A stretch of 64,000 bases of DNA, from contig OZ007516.1 in assembly GCA_963931865.1 (NCBI GenBank), positions 6,235,897 to 6,299,896 on the forward strand, in the 5' to 3' direction. The notes beneath the pieces were generated by a model. That model saw only the letters and a list, made by a program, of their open reading frames with translations, searched no databases and was not told the DNA's origin. Of the stretch, positions 21,600 through 33,409 are shown in pieces (positions within the stretch are counted from its first letter, which is position 1; each line of letters opens with the position of its first letter). Both the position numbers and the translations under genes were made by a program. This DNA comes from Axinella damicornis. Lineage: Eukaryota > Porifera > Demospongiae > Axinellida > Axinellidae.

Positions 21600-24500
21600 T
21601 CATTCCAGGTGCAATTGCTAAGCGGGATGCGAGGTGAGTCCTTGTAATATAGTGTCATTTGGAATTGTATGTAAGTATTGTTTGTATATGTACTATTGTA
21701 TCTACAGATATACGCATGCATCAGTGTATGGACAGCAAGCAATGTTGCACACTACATGTGGTCGTGTTGCTCTGGGATAAAGTGGTATGTTGCAAGAGTG
21801 GGAGCTAGCTTACAGCATCCCTGCCAGAATGTCCTACCAAAGAGACTCGCAGAAACTTGAGATCTAAACAAGCTAGGCTGTTCCTCTGTGCCCTACAGGC
21901 ATATGCATTAGCAGCAGCCACAAATACAAGTTTGTGATACTGGAAACGATCTGTGCTGGGGTTAGTTGGGGTCTGGGGTCGAAACTATATTGTTTCACAT
22001 GTAGAATGATTGTCTAGGCATAACTCTATGTGCCAAGCGATTTTATGAGGACGGTTCCACATAGTTTAATCACCTATGCATGCTATGCATCCAGAAAAAG
22101 ACAGTCATTAAACACACAAACTTGAGTGCTATGACAAGGTGGTGACACTCCCATATTCACTGTAGTCACAGCTGCGACCGGGCTCATCAGCAAACCTTGA
22201 CCCCATATACTAAGAAAGGGGTGGAGTTGCTTCCGTATACTATCAGCAGTGAAGCGGTCAACAGCCAACAGCTGTGCAGTCAAACGGTCAATTCTTTTTG
22301 CGATGCGGTCAAGTGGTCAAGCAGCAAAAAATTATGACGGTCAAGATTTCTTGACCATGGTCACAGCTGTCTATGGGAGTGTCACCCCCTGGAATGTGTA
22401 CGTGGTCAAACAGCCAACAGCTAAAATATAGTGCAGTCAAATGGTCGAGTGTCTTTTTGCGATACGGTCAAGTGGTCAAGCAGCAAAAAGACGGTCAAGA
22501 TTTCTGACCCTGGTCACAGCTGTGACTGCAGCATCTATGGGAGTGTCATCCCCTTGTACAATTGTACGAGCTGCCAGGACAAATTTTCCAGGTGGACAGC
22601 GGACAGCTCTTCCCAAACTAATGGGTCAAAGGGAAATATGTCAGAAGGACCGGAGTGCACTCAGACTGAAAATTGGGAGTTACACAGTAACTAATATAAG
22701 GTTCACGGTGTAGGTGTCCCACGCTGCTTGCCGCAGTACAGTGCAGCCGCCGAGGTTGGGTTCACTTGACGTCATCATGACGTTACACATTTTCAGTTTC
22801 TTATGGCGTATGGAGCTAGCTCCAGGCGTCCCTTGGACGCTGGGCTACTGCTATAGTACGCTGAAACATATATCTCACCATAATTATGCGACTACATTTG
22901 CTGCCCGGCTGCATAATGGACCTCTGGAACCATCCGCACACACGGCACAACACTTCTGTTGTTGAATTTACGGTCTAGTGTCACGTATATGAAAACGTAG
23001 TATACGGAGTAGTATGCAGACTCCCTGGTGGATGAGTCATTTTTGCAGACGGAGGGTAACGAGTGAATCTCGCTGACCAGAACTGATATAGCGTGGAGAC
23101 AGGTTGCTACTAGACAGGTACTAGGTGTGCTATGAGTGTCTCTAAATTATGTTTAAGCTTACTATATATGACCTTCTGTGCACTAGGTTGTAATTGCCTG
23201 TAAGGCTGTTGCATCCTGCAATTAAGGTAGTAAACATGGGTACCGCGATCTCCGAAACCAAGTTGATGGTAAATGGGCAGCATCAAAGCGTACACAAGTT
23301 TCAGCAATACTTTGCATCAAACTGCTCCCTCTGCTTGAAAATGCCCTAAAACTCAATTTTAAGGCCCTCTACGAAACTGAAAATTTGGACCCTCTCCAAG
23401 GCCCCACCCACACTCTGACCCCATCATCAATACACACACAAAACAGGCCCCAAAACTATGGATGGATTTACCACCTGCTCTCCTCACTTGCAGGCTACAG
23501 CCCAAAACTCACTGCCACCCTCAAAAACAGAGGTTTGGCTACCCTAGGCTTTCAAAAAAAATTCCACGCACACCAACTAAAACCGACTCAAGCCAAGGCC
23601 AGTTTCCAAAAGGTCAACCTACCCCCTGCAAAAATAGGGATGCTTTTCCACGTTCACCTCTCGGTTACCGAGTTTTGGCCACACATCTACTCCCTCTCAC
23701 CAGCCCAGTCCAGCTACCAAACCAGCCAAATTCGCCCTAACACGAAAATGGGCGGGGCCTGTAATGCCGAAAGGTCAACTCTCTAGAGTACCTTGGCCAG
23801 GGAGCTGTCGGAGGCTGTTCACTTTCCAGGCTGTTCTTCGGCCACTTCAGCAGACCCACAAACATTCCTGCTCACTCCACCTAGCTATTCACACACAGAT
23901 AGCCCATCGCCACATTCAATCAGCTAGAATAGCTTCTTACTTAAAAAAAAAAGAAAAAAAGAAAAAAAAGAGTGTTCAAACAAATCTTCAAAGTACCGCA
24001 CGGCCACATCAGAGTACCGATTTGAAACTCGAAAGGGCCGCTAGCCGCATCAAAGAGAGAAGCCCCCCTTGTTTATTCCGGTTGCCGCCATGGGAAAACG
24101 TAAACAGATGAATAACTCTAAATAACCGTATGCAAGTGACGTCATCTCATTAATTATTCATGAGCAAAATTGCGCGATTTCGCCGATGCCGTGCTTCCTA
24201 CCTTAAAACGGCTTTTCTCTACATAGACTGAATTTTAATGATGACAGCAAATGGAGGTCCAGCTAGGCATCCTTCTCACATACGCCAACAGGAGAATTTA
24301 TAAGTGAATGGAACACCTAAGCCTCAGGGATTCTAACTAGCTCTTGGGTACAAGTTACAAGCAGTACCTAAACCATAAACCACTACCTGAGTATCACTGC
24401 TGTACCACTGCACAATCACTGTTAAAATAGTTACAATTTTATGCTAACCTAATGTGGGTAACACCAGAGTGTATTTCGGAATGCCCCGTGATTTGTGCAA

Positions 24501-25800
24501 AGGCACAATTTAATAGAGGGCTGTAACTGGTATGCTGGTAGACTATAGAACTTATAATAGTACCTACAATAAGATTATGAGTACAAACCACACTCCTGGA
24601 AGCTGGTGAATCATGGCCCAGCTGACTGTGGGTCAATACATACCAGAACACCTACTAAGTTTACTTCAGCTTGGGGGAAGCAGCTAGCTTAGTGGTCAAT
24701 CGTTGTTGCAGTCAATTCGTGCATACATTATGACTGCACTTTCGTGCATATTTATGTCACAGTACTTACAAAATAAAACAATCGTTGCCACCCGGACAGA
24801 CAGAGATTTTGTTAGTTCCTTGAATGTTGGCAGCGTCTAGTAACTACTCCAGTCAGAATTAGTAAGTGTTCCAACCTGTTCTGCATTTACTATTGCTAAA
24901 ATTAGCGTAAGTGTACTTCAGTCAATTTACTAAAACTAGAAGCAATAAGCTATGTACTAGCTGATGGTTGTACTGTACCGCAAGTGGCAACTGCAGTCTC
25001 ATAAGCTGCCATACAGGGCACAGTGGCAAAGAGGCCAGGTTGGAACCTGAAGGTTGATATACAGGTACATGGGGGGAGCAGCCGTGAATCCTGTAAGGAT
25101 CCGTTAAGAGAGCATACATAGGTATACGTTGAATTTAGTGTCTATATCCCCAGAAGAACCCTCATGCAATTAGTAGTGTCTTGCCATTTCCATTCTCAAT
25201 CAACATTGCAGCTGCATTGCCTCTACTTCTACACGAAGAAGTTTGAGGACATTAATTTGTGACATTAAAATTTTGTAATCACACCTGTCAAAGCAATTTC
25301 CTTTTCTGAATCTCTAAATGAATTTGGTGAGGTTTAGCCCCAATCATTATCAGTGAAAGTTGTAGTACCTCCCATTGTTTATATAGTTCACCTGTTACTT
25401 TGATTACCATACTATAAAAGGGTTCAAAGATGCTGCTGATATGAGTTTCGTGCAACATAGAATTTAGTCCCCTCAAAATGGTATTGAAATGTTGCATAAA
25501 GTGTGTGGAGTTATATGGAGGTGAGTCAGGTGGTCATAAAATTAATCTCGTTGGTGTTGAATAACGTTTCGAATCATTGCCACAAATTAAGTTTACATTT
25601 ACATGCACACATCGTGTCATGAACTTACAAGTCTGCCCAACTTCTTGTAGTAACTGAACAGAAATTCAACTCACATCTGGTATCATTCTGCACACATGGT
25701 GTGTGGATACACAAAACAAGATTTAGTGGAGCAACTTTTCCCGTGTAGTTCATACACGCCCCGGGTGGCAAAAACATGCAGTAATAACTGGCCATGTTCT
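21600..25800. other. Repeat-rich intergenic region without a convincing gene
   Basis: This covers the Apollo 5' flank through to the ubiquitin-like gene. At 22120-22570 a block with 'GGTCAAGTGGTCAAGCAGCA' and 'GGTCAAGATTTCT' occurs twice in direct order (about 22262-22390 and 22408-22560), and a related inverted piece lies near 22130-22200. At 24088 GCCGCCATGGGAAAAC|GTAAAC is a good Kozak start with a donor; in phase it could splice to the acceptor at 25810 and give the ubiquitin-like protein a short extra N-terminus, but this is weak. The reading frames at 23385-24110 show no domain or splice pattern. Confidence 0.4.
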
Positions 25801-25827
25801 TGGATTTCAGCTGATCACTTCTCAGCA

Positions 25828-26669
25828 ATGGGCAATAGGATCCAGGTAAAGGTGGAGGGTCCTTCTGGAACCTACCCGCTGTCAATCAAGTCAAATGCCA
25901 CAGTCCGGAGACTGAAGAAGCGCTATGCCAGGGCGGCGAGAGAAGGTGTCGAGCTTGAGAAAGTGGTTCTGAAGTACAATGACCAGCCCTTGGATGACGA
26001 GAAAACCCTGACGGAGTGCAGTATTCAGCGTAACGCAGTTGTGGAGGCACAACACGTCAGGGTGGTTGCCGAAGAGGTGAGTTATGACCAATCTTTTAGT
26101 ACATAGGGTACATAAGAAAGGAATACTCATGTATACACATGCAAAATTATTTGCTTCCCTGAATCTGTGTCTTTGTACTGGCATATTGTGTAACCATTGT
26201 CATGACAGCTAATTTTGCGTAGATTGATGTGCAGATCGAGCACTGCATGTAGTCATCTCGAGGCTATTGAGTATTGCCACAGAGTACAAGCATGCAGCCT
26301 GGAGGGAGATCTAGAGTGGTGTGGATATTTGAAATGTTCATGCAAGTTGAGATTTCACTTAGCTATATAGAACCAAAGAGCTCGAGGATATTTGGTCACT
26401 CACAAGCTACTGCCCCCTCCACAGAATAATTGTTATTTCTGTGTATATATGCTGTGTAAACATGCTTGTTTAGTTGCTTGAGTATTATTATGTGGACATG
26501 AACTCCATAATCATTATAATATTATTAATGTGATTGTGAATGTTTCCTCTTATAGCCCCAAATTGCAGAAAAATGCATACAATTCTTGGAATCTCTCTTG
26601 TGCTGCCCTTGCATCTGCATTTGCGAGTGGCCCAAAGACAGAAACGAATTCTGCGATTGTTTGGACTAA
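25828..26669 (+). CDS. Small ubiquitin-like domain protein with Cys-rich tail
   Basis: Exon 1 (25828-26076) codes for 83 residues with a beta-grasp ubiquitin-like pattern: IQVKVEGPSGTYPLSI, then ATVRRLKKRYARA, LKYNDQPLDDEKTLTECSI and a closing strand. It ends in a clean donor (GAAGAG|GTGAGT). An acceptor (CTTATAG|CCC) at 26556 joins in phase to a 37-residue exon ending in TAA at 26667-26669, with CIQFLESLLCCPCICICEW. The total is 120 residues. There is no C-terminal Gly-Gly, so it is unlikely to be conjugated. The six clustered cysteines suggest palmitoylation or metal binding (inference). The 3' part of exon 2 and its flank are tandemly duplicated (26600-26760), which raises the chance that exon 2 is fortuitous. 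The ATG at 25828 follows an acceptor-like CTCAG; the frame is open further upstream, so a longer protein is possible. Confidence 0.6.
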
Positions 26670-27395
26670 AAGTGTAGTGTATAAAACTGTCTGCTGCTGC
26701 CTTTGCATCTGCATTTGCGATTGACCCAATTAAAGACGAAGGCGAATTATGCAATTTCTGATGTTTATACTCCGCCTTTTTTACATGTTTGTGGCAACTG
26801 TACATGTGCTATGAGTTGTGTACTCCTAGCTGTAAGTGTGAGCATTTGCACATGTACATTTTTCCTGGCAGCTGCCTAGTACGTGTTATGACACCTGCAT
26901 CACTGCAGTCACTATTGTGCAGCCAGCTTCAACAACAAGCGTTTCCAACCCCTCCTCATAACACAGGTCACCACAAACGATTAGCTTTCACATCATGGAT
27001 GACTAGTACTAAAAGTGTAGTGTATAAAACAGAAACTAATACTATATCAGGCTGTCACTGTATAGCGGCTGAGGTAGTAGTAGTACTCAGACATGTAGAG
27101 TCTGCTTTGTAGCTGTATAGATTTCCCCCAGCTTCTGGTTAGTAGCAATTGGACGTCGTTTCCAGGTACCAGGTATTAATTGTTCAAGCTCATGTCTGCA
27201 GAGTTTGTAGTACCTACATAGAGAATGGGAGGGGGGCAGTATCTATTCACTGGACTGGACTCACCCAAAATTGCATAAAATGCCTTTTCCAGCCATTTTC
27301 AGTGTAGGACAGAAGTTAAACACACATGCTCATTGATTCGATAAAGTTGTTTGCTTAGCCTGTTGAAGTGTCTTTCATGCAATTGGAGTCAGTAG

Positions 27396-27548
27396 CAGTG
27401 TTTCCCCAAAAACTGCCAGTAAAGGGGGGAAACCATGCAAATCAAAGAAGTTAATGCAATCCAAAGACCACATGACCACATCAAATAGGCCAGGAAAGGG
27501 GGGGGGGGGGGGGAGCACTCCCTCTACCCCCCTTTGGGGGAAACACTG
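27396..27548. mobile_element. Short hAT-like MITE
   Basis: CAGTGTTTCCCC and the inverse GGGGGAAACACTG bound about 150 bp containing a poly-G run. CAGTG ends are typical of hAT-type MITEs. Confidence 0.6.
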
Positions 27549-27559
27549 GTCAGTAGAGG

Positions 27560-28970
27560 TCAAAGGTGACGTGCATATTTAATGAGCTTCTTCAGTCTAC
27601 CTCGTAGCCTACGCAACTGCTTAGTAGCTCTTTAAATCTCAAAAAACTTGCAACACAACTTGTATGACATAATTTACGCCCCCTGGGCCACCTACTACTA
27701 CAATACAGTCAGCCAAACATATGGAAAGTGAGTACATGTACGAGCATATGCCAGCATCACTGCACTGGCTAAAGGCAGATGTTGACCACATTACACTGCA
27801 TGATTCTAGCCTTCCATGTGACATCAGCATGTCCTGCAGTCACCAAAAGCAGGCATTGACTGTATAGCTGGAACATGCAGGCTTTGCTTATCTATTGATC
27901 AAACTGAAACTGAAATTGCTGAGAGAACTCACTGATAACACTGTCTACATGCAAACATTGTCACATCCTACTCTACTTTGGGTTTCAACCACTAGCTGAA
28001 CTGGCGCCTTACCAGTTGTAGGAACAGCTGTGCCAGTTTGGTTGGTGACTTTTGCTGCATGTTCTCCATTGACTAAGTGAGAGTGACAACAAAAAGCAAG
28101 GGTTAATTCACATCTGGAATAAGACGCAAGAGAATAACAGTACTTGGCCTAAACCCAAAATATATACAGTCGCAGGTCACGTCGCGAGTCTAAGCCTGAT
28201 TCTGTCAAAGGCCTCACAAAAGCACTGCTACATCGATCTGTACAACACTCAACTGAAAACTGACACATAACTTACCACTTGTAGTAAGAGCTGTGACCGA
28301 CTTAGTTGGCAGAGAACTTCCACTGAACATGCAAGAGAGACATCACATAACAATACCACCGGACACTGAAGCTAAGATTTTCCCACACTGGAACAACAAG
28401 GGGTGGTCAGTCCAATACGTGCCGTACTTAGAGCTGCTGCATGGGTCACAATCTGTGTCTGTCTAACAACTGCCCGTGGCTGTGTAACCACACCACTAAT
28501 CTGCTGGTGACCCTGTGGCCATGGCAAAATTCCGCCGTGACAGTGTGACTTTTCAATAGTATATGGAGAACTACAGTAAGCTATCCCATTCCCTGCTCAC
28601 ACCTCTATAAGTACGGTGTGGGAGTGACCACCCTTTGGAACTTATATGTGCACTATTGGTGCCACCCCTGTTGTTTCTGACATTGCATGCAGAATTGCTG
28701 TTACTATACACCCCAAAAGTTACATAATCATGTAGTGCCTGCTTGCCACAATCAAATATAGCTAGTTCCTATGTCATTGATAGAGGAAACTCAGGAAAGC
28801 AGAGCAAAACACACATCATTATAGTGCCCTTAGGATTACAATCGAGTGTGTACCTACCAATTCAAGTCCCTTGCAAGCTGTATACTGGAGTCAGTGGAGC
28901 AGGTACAGGAGGCACTGTTTGCACCAGTATTACAGCGGGTAGAGCTTGATCACCACGTACACAAACTTAA
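27560..28970. other. Spacer with two exon-like cassettes
   Basis: No firm gene. On the minus strand two short segments look like small exons: 28011-28052 (CATGCAG|...ACAACTG|GTAAGG, reading KVTNQTGTAVPTTG) and about 28276-28322 (GTTCAG|...CAAGTG|GTAAGT, reading SSLPTKSVTALTTSG). They are related Thr-rich pieces but their phases do not agree, so they may be decayed repeats. Nothing else was recognised. Confidence 0.3.
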
Positions 28971-30005
28971 TTCCTTCGGGTGCATTGAACATTGGCAAAC
29001 TTTGCTATGAAGGGTTGCATAAATAATGCTGAGTTTTCCAGATGTCTTCAAATTTCGGTGTTTCAGTCATCACAGTCTATGTACGGCTTCAAGAGAAGGT
29101 GAGTATGAAAACTCAAACGTTCTGTAGGTTCCACTTACAGTGATGAAATCAAGAGCTGTGAGATCTAGTCTCTTAGGAGGGTAGTTTGGGTTGTGATCTT
29201 GCAGCAGATTATAGCCCAGTGCAACTCATGTCACTACAAACATGCAGTAAGGAAATTCATTACAGTAACTAGGCATCGACAGTTCACTATAAGCTGTGTT
29301 CTGCATGGAAGATAAGGCCATGGTATCTCTGCCTTCCTTGCTATATGGAGCAATAAAATGGAGGTGTGCTTTTAAAGCTTGGGTGCAATTCTCTCAAAGT
29401 CACTGAATGGGGAAAATCCCCCTCTTCTTAGACTCATTTGGTAGACATTTGGTAAACAGCTCCAGTTACTAGAGTCCAGTGAACTTGTCAATGATTAGCT
29501 GTGGTTCTTCTTGGATGATAAAATTGGTAACCCTTCCAAGGCTTCTCCCTGGAAGTGTTGAACCTTTAGTAAACAGTCTGAAACCAAATGATTGCCTGAA
29601 GGAGTAAACGCCACAACACAACTGAGTCTGAATTGCAAGACTGAAGATCAGCCATGAGATGGGAGCCCCTCTCATCACGTTTGTTTATATTGTATTGAAA
29701 CCTGACATCACTATCAAGGTTGCTAACAGCAAGAATAAGATGATCCTAGGAAGCAAACTTGGACTGCGCCCTGATTGAAAATGCAGCGTCTCTATCCCTG
29801 TGCTACCAACAAACAATGCTTGCAGCCCCAAAGCCTATATTGTTGGCTGTTGCCAGCATGTGTACCCATGGAGGTTATGCTAGCTAGTGAGTTTGCTGTG
29901 AAGGATATCTGATATCGTTCAGTAGATGCAACTTATTTCGTGGCAATTCTGTCATGATTGAGGTCTCGGTTCTAATCTGAAAACAAGACTAGAGATGTAG
30001 ACGTT
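28970..30005 (-). pseudogene. Decayed GTPase/COR-exon copy A
   Basis: Across this stretch the minus strand is recognisably homologous to the large exon of the intact gene (about 34920-36160): the SWLIFSLAI segment survives at 29630-29660, and the IQEEP..IDKFTGL region corresponds to the intact VIQDTQVLFDNITGL. Frameshifts and stops break it throughout. No P-loop remains. Confidence 0.75.
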
Positions 30006-30289
30006 TACAGCTAGTCACATGGTGAGACACACCTTCCAAGTGCCTTGTCTTGCCACATGCAGTTCCTGTCAACCTTGGCCAAAGAACACCTGCCCTGCTG
30101 CTGCTATGTCCACTGGTGGCTTACTGGTAGACAAACCATGGAGTGGGTGCATACATGAGTGAACTTGATTGTGACAATGCCTTGTACAAACACAGGTGTC
30201 TGTTGGTGACAGCATTCTAACTAACTCTCACCAAGCACACTGGCACCACTACCACCATCACCATCACCACCATAACTTGTGGTTCTATG

Positions 30290-31200
30290 AGCAGTTTACT
30301 ACTGTGTTCTGGGACACAAGGCCATGATGTGATTGGCATCACTGCGTTCCTTGGAAAGTTGAGCAATAATATGAAGGTGCACGTTTTAACATGCTACAAG
30401 CTTGAGTTCGAACCTCTGCTACTAATGCTCTCAAATGCCCTCTTTGTAAATTCCTGGACATTTGGTAAACATCTCCACTATGAGTGAGTTCGGTGATCGA
30501 GTACCAGCTAGCTAGTGTGTCTTGGAGGACATTACTTTCCTGCAAGTCTTCACCCTGAAATGTCGAACCAGACCGATTTCGGAATACAGAAACTATAAAG
30601 CTGCATCAAGCTCATCACGTGAGTCAATGCCACAACACTTTGCTACTAACAAATGGTCATCATAACTGAGTATTCGTTTCTCTGAGAATTGCAAGACTCA
30701 AGATCAGCCATGAGGTGGGTGTTCCCAGGCTGTATGGAACGAGGCTAGTCATCTTCTTCTTCTTTTTTGCCTCCACTCATGGGAGAGTTGCCCGTACACA
30801 GGTCTATGGGTCAGGCAGAATGGATCTACGGGATTCCTTGAGAGCACTCAGGTAGTCGATGCAGAACGCTTTGGTAGCACGGTCATCGATCCAGCACTAG
30901 TCATCATGTTTGCTTGTACGTTTTATTACTGCCCAAACTAACCTGCCATCACTATCACCATCAGCAAGGTTGTTAACAGCAAGAATATAAAACGATCCTA
31001 GGATGCAGTATTGCTTGATTGAAGTTTTAAGTTGACCCGTTTCAGACAAACATGCAGAGTATGCATTTGGCCTGCACTGTTGGCTGTTGCTAGCATGTGT
31101 GTATACCCATGGAGGCTATGCATACGTACTGTGACTGAAGTAGAATATATCCTTTGTTGTGAAGGTTGACCGATATATTTATCGTTCAGTGACCAGGTGA
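30290..31200 (-). pseudogene. Decayed GTPase/COR-exon copy B
   Basis: Minus-strand similarity to the intact exon runs from its 35260 region to its 36070 region. The nucleotide words 'ttgctactaa', 'actgagtattcg' and 'gatcagccatgaggtggg' are shared, in the same order. Many indels and stops. An unrelated insertion lies near 30740-30900. Confidence 0.75.
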
Positions 31201-31434
31201 TCTTTTCTCCAGTTGCCCGTTGGTGATTCATGTCCATTGGTGGCTGACTGGTACTGGTAGTAGAAAGGTGAACAACTATGGAATGTGTGTGAAACTAGAA
31301 AGTGTTCTTAGTGACAAAGTCTTATACAAACACATGCTGCTGTTTGGAGCAGGCACACAATATAGGTCACCTCATTTCATATACATCTGGAAGGAGGGTG
31401 CTTTGCAGGATACATATCTGAAGTTAGCTGCTTT

Positions 31435-32620
31435 TTCGGTAGGTTGTCGAACTTCATTGTGAAGGGCTGCAGGATAATGCTGTGGTTCCAGACTGGATAT
31501 CTTCACATTTCTGTCATAACAATTCAGCATGTGAAATGTTTATCCGTCACCCTGTATCATGCGATCTATGGCTGGGGAAAGTGAGAGTTGATCTTTGCTC
31601 TATAGTCCGACTTAGCAGTACGTGATGAAGTCTTCATACTAACAGCTGGGAAGGACCACCCGTAGGAGTCTGTGGCTGGCAATCAGGCACTTCTGCGATC
31701 AGAAACATCCATGTATGGAAAGTTCATTAATCTCATCAGTTTTTGGCATTTGTGTAGTTCGCTGAAACACTATTATACTATATGTTCTGGGACACAAGGC
31801 CATGACGCATTTCAAATCGCTGCCTTCTTTGCCAAGTTGAGCAATGCTACAAGGGTGCTATAGCAAGCTACAAGCTTAGCTGCACTGAGAAGCTCTGCCA
31901 CTAATGCTTACCGAATGGAAAATGAACCACTCTTCTTAATTCTTCCTGGACATTTGGATCATATATGTGTAAAGATCACTATTAGTTCAGTGATCTTATC
32001 CAGTATACCTGCGGGTCCTGGATGACAATGCTTCACCAAGTCTTCTCCCTGGGAGTAGACTGATTTCGGTACACAGAAATCATAAAGCTGCATCAAGCTC
32101 ATCACGCGAGTCAATGCCACATTGTATTACTAATAAGAAACAGTCCTCATATCTGAGGTGGGAGCGCTAGCATTAAAGTCATCATGTTTGCTCATATGCT
32201 CTATTGCTACCTCAACAAGCCTGACATTGCTATCACCATCAGCAAACTTGTTAAAAGCAAGAGTAAGACAATCCTTAATTGGAAGCAAATCAAAGACGAT
32301 CCTTAATTGGAAGCAATCAAAATCTTGTTTAAGTTGACCATCACCTCGCTGGATGTCTGTTTCAGATGCTTTATCCATGGCATCCGTACCCTGTGTTGCC
32401 AGCAAGTGTACCCATGGAGGCTATGCTAGCTAGCGACTGAAGTAGAATATCTGTTGTGGAGGGTGTGACTGATACGGTTCAGTGGATGCCTAGGCTCCAG
32501 CTGCATGCAGGCTGCCAGGAAATGAGGCTATATGGATGCACCAGTGACAGGGTGATCATATTCTATCATTGAGGTCTCTGTCTAATCTGAAAGCAAGACT
32601 AGAAATGTAGACGTTAATGT
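31435..32620 (-). pseudogene. Decayed GTPase/COR-exon copy C
   Basis: The longest remnant (32130-32405) still reads KASETDIQRGDGQLKQD and FADGDSNVRLVEVAIEHMSK, matching KVSETDIQGVDCQLKK and LADGDSDVLLVRAAIERMSK of the intact protein. Its flank holds the C-terminal COR part (31440-31590). Broken by stops; no P-loop. Confidence 0.8.
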
Positions 32621-32984
32621 AGACGTTAATGTCTACAGTTCCTGTTGGGCACGGCCAAATATGCTGAAGAGCCCTTACCCAGCTGGTGACATATAGCTAT
32701 GTCCACTGCATGGTGGCTTACTTGAACATTCAGTCAAGGAGTGGGTGTGTGAACTCCTTAGTGACAAGTGACTGATACCCTTCAGTACTCCCATGAATTC
32801 TTCTCAACAACAGCAGGGAGAGTCAACGTCCCTTAGGACAACAGTTGCATGGCACGTGTATAGGAGTTGCATGGCATGTGTATAGGAGTCTGCTGCTGGC
32901 AATCAGGCACTTCAGTGATCACAGTAAACTTCCATGTAAGGAAATTTCAGGTTTGGGCATTTCCTTAGTGACAGTGTCTTATAC

Positions 32985-33250
32985 AAACACAGGAGGTGTC
33001 TGTTGTGTGAAAGCATTGTGACCCTTGCCAAGCACATAGGCACTCAATAGGCCACTTCATTTCATGTGAATGTAGCTAGTCTGAGTTCTTCATGAAGGGC
33101 TGCATTACTAATGCTGCAGTTACAAACTGGCACGTTTCTGATTTTAAAAATCCACACGGCAAGTTTCTCAGTCAAGGTATATATGGCTGGGAAGGTGAGA
33201 TTTTATCTCCTTATTTGCTGAAATCACTATAGTCCAGGTAGTAGTTGGCA
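32985..33250 (-). pseudogene. Decayed GTPase/COR-exon fragment D
   Basis: This carries the inter-copy word CTTATACAAACACAGG, also at 30183 and 31320 in variant form, and about 170 bp related to the C-terminal COR segment (intact 34925-35080). It marks a fourth unit of the decayed tandem array, next to the intact gene. Confidence 0.55.
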
Positions 33251-33409
33251 CTTGTAGGAGTCTGTGGCTGGCAATCATGTACCTCAGAAAAGTTTCATGT
33301 AAGGAAATTTCATCCGTTTTTGGCATTAGCTAAACACTATACTTTCACACTTGTCACAATTAGATATATGCTACGTTGTTTGTTATAGGCCAGGATTAAC
33401 TTTTATCCA

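Noticed and set aside
23385..24111. 133- and 115-codon plus-strand frames.
   Set aside because: No domain, no conserved-looking splice sites; composition resembles the surrounding spacer.
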